A stretch of 64,000 nt of DNA from Zoroaster sp. YZ-2022 (Eukaryota; Echinodermata; Asteroidea; Forcipulatida; Zoroasteridae), in NCBI GenBank assembly GCA_029582265.1, contig CM055833.1, positions 31,710,288-31,774,287 on the forward strand, in the 5' to 3' direction. The notes beneath the pieces are model-generated. The model saw only the letters and a program-made list of their open reading frames with translations. It ran no database searches and was not told the DNA's origin. Within the stretch, counting starts at the first letter, position 1. Each line of letters opens with the position of its first letter. Of the stretch, positions 1-64,000 are shown piece by piece. A program made the position numbers and the translations under genes.

Positions 1-347
1 TACACATGTACTTTATACCAAAACATGAAATTTTAGATATAGTGCCATCTCTGATTTGGCCTGTGGTGGCCTTGGCGGCCATCTTTCAAAATGGCCGCCA
101 TTTCTGATATTAAACTGCATAACTCGGAAGGTAAGAGGTCTAGAATCTTCATTCCAGTGGCTATGTATATGTTTGCCGAGTCCAGCAGTTCAAAAAGCAT
201 TATTGAGTGTGTCAGACTAGTATTAGGTCTACCATTTTCAAAATGGCGCCTTATTTTTTTCAAAATAGTTGTCTTCAACGCCAAAAATTCCATATCTAAA
301 GAACTCAACGGCATAGAGCCTTCATTCTGGTGACAAATTATAGGTTT
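1..347. repeat. Left terminal inverted repeat of the 3.6-kb transposon
   Basis: Reverse complement of about 3301-3640. It contains AAAATGGCCGCC-type motifs around 98 and 231, partly arranged as short hairpins. Short ORFs on both strands here only reflect the repeat. The arm starts at or before window position 1. Confidence 0.9.
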
Positions 348-831
348 TAGGATCAAGACTTGAATAAAGACAACTTCAAAGTTGTTAGACAAGCAGAAAT
401 ACAATTTTGCTACTCTGCACATATAGTGGATATCACAATATCGCCACCTGTTTTAAATGAGCAAAATTAAAAGCAAAAACAATCTTGAAATCCGTCACAC
501 TAGCAAGAGCCTCCACATTTGCACAGGGCTGTGCATGTCAGTGCGGCTTTCATGCACTTGCAATTTGCTTTCGACATCCCTTGGTGCAACCACAACGCAA
601 AAGTTCTCTGCACACCTTGCTTGCCTCAGGACGTTGCTCCAAAAAACTTCCCACTTTCTTCCCTCGATACATGTCCAGCCCCACCCTTCGGGTGGAGGAA
701 GCACCATATGTGGCTCAAGGGCCTGGCTCCAACAATGTCCAGCTTGATATGCAGCTCTCCTCAGATGCTGGAGAAGAGCACCTTGTGTTGGTGGAATGTT
801 GTTAACGTCCGGCCTTTCCTTGAAAACAGGT

Positions 832-2905
832 CTACCCTGGCCTCATTAACATTGCTTCTGGTACTTGTTTTGTCATATAGAGAGTGACAAATCTCTCCAG
901 TGTGCCCAAAGATGCATCTACGCCTAACAGTTGTGGTTGCCTCATCAGCGCATTAAACTCTCCAGTGACTGGATATACACTCCATGTGTCCCAGGCTGTC
1001 CTCTTCCCCCTTCCAGCAAAACAGGACACAGTATCACATCCAGTGAAGGCATGAAACATCGAAGCGCAAGGCACTTATCTCGACCGATGGCAGCATAGAT
1101 CCTGTGCAGCAAACCATTCGAAAATGTTTACCTGTGCCAAAGGCTACCCACAACTCAGATAATGATGCAAAGAGCTGTGCAAAGACATACACAGCCAGCA
1201 CAACAACATCGCTGTCAACTGTGCGGATGATAATTTTGTTGTAGTGTTTGACTGCATCAGCGATGTGCGAACCATTATGCGGCTGTCTGCTTCCTCGTAG
1301 AACAAGGGCTAGTCCTTCGGTGCATCTTGGCTGCCTGCAAACAACATCATCATTCAGCGTGCTGATGATTTGCTTGTCTGTTGGTATGGTTACAACTTCC
1401 TACTTAGAAATGCAAACAACTCTTTTCTTGTTTCGGCAAGCCTCAAAAACTCCCCCAGTTTTTAGAACTGCATTTTTGGATCTACCCGACGACGGACCCC
1501 TTCCCCTCTCTTTCTCTTGTTTGCTCTTTCAAAGTGTCCGCCTGTAGTCATCCCAAATGACATCTACTTTGCGCTTTGTCCAGATGTGACTTTACGACGG
1601 GAGGAATACATCCTGGGCATATTCCTTAAAGGTATGTGCTGGTCCAGGCTTCAACATATTTACAATAGCAGGTCCATCTAAGATGATCACGCCACCAACT
1701 GGACTTGATTCCTCTTCCTCTTCCTCTTTCACTGCTTTCTTCGAGGCATCGAACAATGTCAGATTTGGTGCCAAGTCTAAGCTTTCCCTGTCTGACAGTG
1801 ATGGTGGGCATGTTTGATTCTCGTGAGAAAAAATTCTCATGATTGCCATCACGAACTTGGCAAGCAACGATAGTCTTGAGAAGAGATTCCGATCACTTTT
1901 CACTGCTGGACATGAGCTCCTGAGCTTTTGTCTTTTACGCATTGTGGCTAACTGAAAAGACGAAGCATATTTTTCTTTATGGTATCATCTAATGGCTTTG
2001 TCCTGTCGATAGGCGTTCTGTCACGAAAAGTGTTGTACTGTTTGCAACCAACCTCCTCGATCTTATACAGAGTGTCCACAGCAGTCTTATCTGCGATGTC
2101 CTTGTGTCCAGAACAAGCAGGTCGCCACTGGTTTCGAAAAAAGGGATTACCATACCCATCAAGTGTAGATTTAACAACTTGATCGCCGTGAACGAAGGAC
2201 GCCTGTACACCGGCCGTTGCTCGGTGGCGTATGTCAGGTGTGGACTGTGCATGATCAAGGGACGTTTGAAGTCATTGAGGAGACGTGCCATCTCTGGTCC
2301 ACAGACTATCCACCTCTGGAGAGCAGCTGGGGACTCTGTCAGCCAACAGCTCCACGATCATCTTTAACAACTGCATTGTTTTGCTCGTGGGCTTGGTCAA
2401 TAACAGTCAGTCTTGAGAAAGAGTGGTTGGTCTTTTGACTGTGAAATGTCCCTTTAGAAACTCTGTATAGATGCGGGGATGCAAGTGAGATAGGGCCACC
2501 ATGTCACGGATGAGAACTGAAATCCACCTTGCATAGTGGAATTGGTCAAGTGCAAAACCAGTGCACAAGCTTTTGTCAGTGAATGCACATAAAGTTGAAG
2601 TCGCTCGTCCGGATAGATCGCACAAACACCAGTAGGGTAAGCTGTAGGCTGAAGAACAGTAAACCAGAACTTGAACATTGGCTGACTTTCCTGTTGTAAT
2701 TTGCACCAATCTTCCAGGCTTTTGGTATCACCGTCTTGCTCTGCAGACTTAATATACTCTTTTGTGTGCCTCTTCCAAGGCTTGGTACAGGACACAAGCT
2801 GTCACCTGATGGGCACGCTCTCTGTGCGGGTGATATGGGCTGCTTTTCAGGAAGGAGTCTGCCGTGCCAGATGTTGCAACCCTGCAGCAACCAGCTGCTG
2901 TCCAA
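832..2905 (-). pseudogene. Decayed transposon protein, XPG/PIN-like C-terminal part
   Basis: Minus-strand fragments in several frames, for example 2905-2576, 2795-2454, 2709-2407, 2291-1989, 1942-1592 and about 1255-832. They run in the order expected of one protein. Recognisable blocks are YARWISVLIRDM (2709-2407 fragment), DLLVLDT (2291-1989), an acidic run then LDGPAIVNMLKPG (1942-1592), TVDSDVVVLAV (about 1230) and GCDTVSCFAGRGKRTAW (1074-832). At least one frame change separates the last two blocks. The nuclease reading is inference from motif resemblance; the family name is uncertain. Confidence 0.6.
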
Positions 2906-3300
2906 CCACTGCTTTGAAGATTTCCTAGTGTCTTCAAAGCAGCTAGTTCAATGTGGAGTCCACCAAACATGATTACAAACTTTGACTCTCAGAGGCCGAG
3001 GGCCACTTCCACTGGATTTGTTGTGCAATGGCTAAAAGCGTTGATTCTACCTCAATGACTGGCGGTTGTCCTGGGTTTGTGAGCTCAGTGACTTTCTTGA
3101 CAACATCCATAGAGTGTCGATCATGGCAACTGTTGCTGCATCTTCTTGAAACAGTGGCAACAAACATGATATGGCAGTGGATGTCCGTGTTGCACTGCTT
3201 GGCCTCGAGACTGTGAAAATGGCGGATGCTGTGATCCAGAGATACTGATAATATCTACAAGTAGGCCCACGTCCGTGCCTATATGAAAGTGATTGACCTC

Positions 3301-3640
3301 TATAACCTATTTGTCACCAGAACGAGCGAATGCCGCTGTATGAGTTCTTTATAGATATGGGATTTTTGGCTGTAAGACTGCCATTTTGAAAATAAGGACG
3401 CCATTTTGAAAATGGCGGACCTTAAACAGTCCGACACACTCAATAATGCTTTTTTTGAACTGTTGGACTCGGCAAACATATACATAGCCACTGTAATGAA
3501 GATTCTAGGCCTCTCACCTTCCGAGTTATGTAGTTTTATATCAGAAATGGCGGCCATTTTGAAAAATGGCCGCCAAGGCCACTACAGGCCAAATCAGAGA
3601 TGGCACTATATCTAAAATTTCATGTTTTGGTATAAGGTAC
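3301..3640. repeat. Right terminal inverted repeat of the 3.6-kb transposon
   Basis: Pairs with 1-347 in inverted orientation. It carries the same AAAATGGCGG-type motifs near 3380-3421 and 3545-3573. The exact outer boundary cannot be fixed because the left arm is truncated. Confidence 0.9.
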
Positions 3641-5020
3641 ATGTGTGCCAAGTTTCATGCTTTTACCACAAAGTGCACGAACCTGTCAAATTATAGCACT
3701 TATCCGCTGGACTATATAGTTTCAGCTATCCAACAATGTACATAAAATAGCAATCGGAAGTACGTGCGAAAGCCTAGGTTTTTATGAATGAACCACTCTC
3801 GTCCCGCCCAGCCTTTCGCGAAGTGTTCCGAGATCAGGCGCATTCGGTGCGTAAAATTTGCCGCGCTCTGCTGAGGGCATCCACTTCGGAGCTGTCTCTG
3901 CGCCCGAGTACATTGTAATTGACATGAAAACGGGTTTCCCTACTGAGTCAAAGGGCTCCTTTACATACCCATGCTTGCTCGATCTCCATAACTACTCTAC
4001 AACTGAAGTTACAATGAGATAAAAGTAAACACTGTTTTTTCGAGGTGAAATATTCAAGTTGAAAGGTAAGAGCGGTGTCTGAATGAATTTTACACCTCTT
4101 TTCTATCATACAATGTATGTGAAAGTTTTGAGCTGTAATTTTGTTTAGTTTTGAGCGGAGAGTGTATTTTTTACACCCTTTCAAAAGCTCTTATGAGGGA
4201 AACGAGCACGAACGCTGTGCGTGTGTATCACGGTGTGTGTAGGCTGATTCAACGGTTTTGGTGTCATTAGTGATGTACACAGTGTATGGACAGTCGCGCT
4301 TCATCGAATGCTGTATATTTGATTAAATAAAACAGGATTCCTCAAAAACTACTCGTCCGATTTTCTTGATTTAAAAACCATTGTATTTCTTTCATCAAGA
4401 CCTTTAATTTGATATAAATATTGAGCATATTGGTTTAGGAATAATTTTTCACCTGAAAACCCTACTTAGGACCTAGGCCTACATATAAAACTGTGAGTGA
4501 ACTGTTTTGTACACAAGCAATAAAGCATCAATAACCTGATAACTCATTCTGGCTGCAGTGTACAACTATTAATTAGTCACCGCGCCGAAGTCCATAATTT
4601 TTGCGTGTTAAAAGTCAGGGACAATCTTGAGATTGTGCAGCGCATCCCTAGATTGTGCTCATCCCTAGATTGCGCTCAACAGTAGGCCTAGTTGCAAGAA
4701 TTTTTTTTTTAAAACCTTACATACAATTTTTACAAAGTGGCAGTCGGATACGATATTCTTTCCAAATTGTTAAATAATTAAATATTGATAATTAACAATA
4801 ACAAATTTAGATAAAAACTAAGCAAGCAGATTCCGGCAAGATTATTCAAATAATCATAATGATAATGTGGACAAGTTGATGACGATGACGATGACGATAT
4901 TTGGGCGAGTTGGTTTTCGGGGCGATATTGTCATTGCATTTGGCTCATTTTATTTTGTATGTTTGGGGGCGATTTGACTCTGATGTTACTTGACATTTTA
5001 CGCCTAACGTTATAATTTAC
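3641..5020. other. Non-coding stretch between transposon and ANAPC15 exon 1
   Basis: No supported gene. It would be intron 1 of ANAPC15 if the rest of that gene lies to the left. The part from 4640 on is AT-rich with a short GATGAC run near 4880. I searched the minus strand for the acidic C-terminal part of ANAPC15 and did not find it. Confidence 0.5.
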
Positions 5021-5140
5021 CCAGTTTTGATGTTCCTTCTCCTCTTCTGCAAGCTGGTTCTCATCCTCGAATGGTTTGTCTATATCAAACCACAACGGAT
5101 CTGACAACTTGGGAAACAATGAAGGAAAGCGAGTTGACAT
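5021..5140 (-). CDS. ANAPC15: ANAPC15 first coding exon (APC/C subunit 15)
   Basis: Forty codons from ATG (5140-5138) to a GT donor at 5020-5019. The N-terminus reads MSTRFPSLFPKLSDPLWFDI and the exon ends EHQNW. This matches vertebrate ANAPC15, whose start (from memory) is MSTLFPSLFPRVTETLWFNL with a following HQAW. ANAPC15 is a small subunit of the anaphase-promoting complex that helps turnover of the mitotic checkpoint complex on APC/C. Only this exon is seen; the reading frame runs on past the donor to a stop but loses similarity there. The acidic C-terminal exons are probably left of the window, which would place the 3.6-kb transposon in its first intron. TAF1 lies head to head. Confidence 0.85.
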
Positions 5141-5709
5141 TTCTTATCAAAACTCCAGATTTCTAGAAACCCTGGACACTGAGAATTCGCAATTAGTGTC
5201 AGTCTCCAAAAAAATATTCACTGGTTACATTTCATTGGTGGTAATGTAGTTTCCATGCGGTAATCAGGATACCATTGATCAAGTGATTCGTATTTGGTCA
5301 CATATTCGTAATCTAAAACATCTATTGATCGGATGAGCGCACAGCGGAATCAGGCTAGGCAAGATCGTCGAACTCGAAGCTGCGGCGTCGAATAAAAGAA
5401 AGATTCTTGGTAATCTATGGATTTTTGTTAAATTTGTTTGTAAAATGTAGGATTTAAATGATTATTACAAGCAGCAGACGGTATTTATCATGGTTATTTT
5501 GATTCCTGACCTGTTTCAGTGAATATTCAACTGGAAACCGTTTAACCATTTTCGTGAGAAACTTCATTACCAACTCGGCCCAAGTGGAAGGGTGAGGTGG
5601 TGTAACGTTAGGGTCATCTCATCCTGAACTGTCTCTTGAATTGTACTCTTAACAGTTACTATGTAGCCAACTACTGTAGCCTCTCAATCCAGCCGCTGAT
5701 TGCATCAAC
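5141..5709. promoter_or_regulatory. Intergenic region between ANAPC15 and TAF1 start codons, probable bidirectional promoter
   Basis: 569 bp separate the two divergent ATGs, so both 5' UTRs and promoters should lie here unless 5' UTR introns exist. An inverted CCAAT box (ATTGG) is at about 5233. No convincing TATA box was seen for either gene. Start-site mapping is not possible by eye. Confidence 0.6.
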
Positions 5710-62665
<56,956 letters not shown>

Positions 62666-62857
62666 GTAAGTAGTGGGATCAGAGAAAATGATATACAGTC
62701 CTACAGAAAGACAGACAACCAGACTAACACAGACTGAACAGACAGACAGACACTAGTAGACACACAATTAGGTTATCCTGTAAGAGTGAGTGGAATACAG
62801 AATAACATTTGCGTCCCATATGCCATGAGGGTACCTCGGGAAGAAAGATTTCAGTAA

Positions 62858-63370
62858 GACTTGTAGCTTTGCATGGTGAGAAGGATAAGTAAAAACTGTT
62901 TGTGGTAACACTGTAGAAATCCTCTGAAAAGAACTGGTTGGTAACAACTAGATGTTTTGATCAGTAAACTCTAATAATAATAATAATGTGTGGATTTATA
63001 TAGCGCACGTATCCACCAACTAAGTGGTGCTCAAGGCGCATTATATTATTATCCCTGCTCATAAGGCTCATAAGGCTCATAAATCATTCCTGAAACCATC
63101 TCAGCTCCATGGGGAGTATACAGCTCAATTGCTGCCATTTCTAGCGCATATAGAGCAAACCAACTCTGCCTTCACAGGTACCCATTTAACCCCTGGGTGG
63201 AGAGAAGCAATTATGATTAAGTGTCTTGCTCAAGGACACAAGTGTCACGGCCGGGATTCGAACCCACATTATGTTGCTAACACCAGAACTTGAATCCGGT
63301 AAGCTAGACCGCTCGGCCACGACACCCCAGATCTGATCGTCTTCTGGAGAAAGATTTCAGTGGATGTTTG
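62858..63370. repeat. Dispersed repeat interrupted by SINE S5
   Basis: CTTGTAGCTTTGCATGGTGA and GATGTTTTGATCAGTA at left, TCTGATCGTCTTCTGGAGAA at right. The uninterrupted relative is at 26236-26400 (GACGTTTCGATCAGTATGCT). Confidence 0.7.
62973..63328 (-). mobile_element. tRNA-derived SINE, copy S5
   Basis: Reverse orientation, with (TAA)n tail, LINE-like end, conserved middle GTGTCTTGCTCAAGGACACA, B box at about 63256 and head ending GGCCACGACACC. Closest to S2. Confidence 0.92.
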
Positions 63371-63572
63371 ATACCATCATCAATTTTAACACCAAGTTAG
63401 TTTTATGTGAAACTGAAGAATTTTTGCTTTTTTAGAATATCAAAGGTATACTTATTAGGGCCAATGACCTACAGTGCAATGCTGCTTCAATGAACATCAT
63501 GGTATCCACACAAAATGTTCACTATAGTGTTCATTCATTAAAATGAATCATGATTGCAATGCTAAAACATCA

Positions 63573-63612
<40 letters not shown>

Positions 63613-63957
63613 TGGACTTATATAGCGCACGTATCCACCAAACTGGTGCTCAAGGCGCATTATATTATTACCCCTGCTCATCAGGCTCATAAATCATTCC
63701 TGAAACCATCTCAGCTCCCTGGGGAGTATACAGCTCAATTGCTGCCATTACAGCGCATATAGGGCTAATCAAACACAACAACCAACTCTGCCCTCACAGG
63801 TACCCATTTACCCCTGGGTGGAGAGAAGCAATTATGGTAAAGTGTCTTGCACAAGGACACAAGCACCATGGTCGCAGTTGGGATTCGAACCCACATTCTG
63901 ACGACTCAGCCATCAGAACACAAATCCGATGCACTAAACCGCTCGACCATGGCACTC
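63573..63957 (-). mobile_element. tRNA-derived SINE, copy S6
   Basis: Reverse orientation. (TAA)n of about 13 units, body, B box at about 63885, head ending GACCATGGCACTCC. Shares the CAAACACAACAACC and ATCAGAACACAAATCCGATG variants with S1, so two subfamilies exist: S1/S4/S6 and S2/S3/S5. Confidence 0.92.
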
Positions 63958-64000
63958 CATAGAAACCAAATAGAAACCAAGAATCATGTTTGGTAAAACC

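Larger units (their letters stand above)
1..3640 (-). mobile_element. Large inverted-repeat DNA transposon with decayed XPG/PIN-like ORF (Academ-like?)
   Basis: Arms at 1-347 and about 3301-3640 are near-perfect reverse complements. The left arm is cut by the window edge, so the outer ends and target duplication are not visible. Between them, on the minus strand from about 2900 down to 830, lie collinear fragments of one large decayed protein. In N-to-C order they carry YARWISVLIRDM, DLLVLDT, LDGPAIVNMLKPG, TVDSDVVVLAV and FHAFTGCDTVSCFAGRGK. From memory, this order occurs in large uncharacterised invertebrate transposon proteins. The DSDVVVL and GCD...GxGK blocks resemble XPG/FEN-type nuclease cores, which points to Academ-type elements (inference). 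Frame changes between fragments show that the copy is dead. Confidence 0.7.

Noticed and set aside
33..422. ORFs on both strands in 1-430 and 3300-3615
   Set aside because: They are the inverted-repeat arms read on either strand; the same peptide pieces (MAAISDIKLHNSEG) appear at both ends.

Overview
The window is animal genomic DNA: GT-AG introns, dispersed transposons, tRNA-derived SINEs and long tandem arrays. The best guess is a marine invertebrate deuterostome (echinoderm, hemichordate or lancelet). This rests on the repeat style (SINEs with a conserved central block, (TAA)n-tailed LINEs, a LINE with a 2A-like motif) and not on a species-specific marker. Nothing here looks bacterial.

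The dominant gene, on the + strand, is TAF1, the largest TFIID subunit. Thirty-one coding exons can be placed between 5710 and 62665. They sum to 4713 nt (1571 codons) with consistent splice phases. The gene runs off the right edge just before the second bromodomain. Visible parts are the N-terminal TBP-binding segment, the conserved core with a winged-helix-like segment, a C2HC zinc knuckle and bromodomain 1. Head to head with it on the - strand is the first coding exon of ANAPC15 (APC/C subunit 15, 5021-5140). The two start codons are about 570 bp apart, so the space between is probably a shared promoter. The rest of ANAPC15 is not recognisable and probably lies left of the window, beyond a large inverted-repeat DNA transposon (1-3640) with a decayed ORF resembling XPG/PIN-nuclease-type transposon proteins.

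The TAF1 introns are a graveyard of mobile elements. (a) Several families of short TTAA-flanked, CCC-ended elements (piggyBac-like MITEs), called A to F here. (b) A 228-bp TA-flanked MITE (H), present intact at 50.3 kb and split at 14.3/18.5 kb by a 3.96-kb LINE. (c) That LINE (- strand, endonuclease plus reverse transcriptase, frameshifted) has a 2A-like motif near its N-terminus. (d) Six copies of a tRNA-derived SINE whose 3' end resembles the LINE 3' end. (e) Five large or medium tandem arrays (18, 44, 63, 65 and about 98 bp units), plus smaller 17-bp and 88-bp ones. Several sit at or inside MITEs, as if MITE ends had been amplified.

The most unusual signals are these: an excess of the octamer TACATGTA, which in several repeat copies appears as a clean 6-bp insertion at a TA dinucleotide, like a cut-and-paste excision footprint; tandem arrays whose repeat unit carries a TTAA plus MITE end; the 2A-like LINE; and possible exon-level novelties in TAF1 (a candidate 60-nt phase-preserving cassette exon and a tandem duplication of an exon end).
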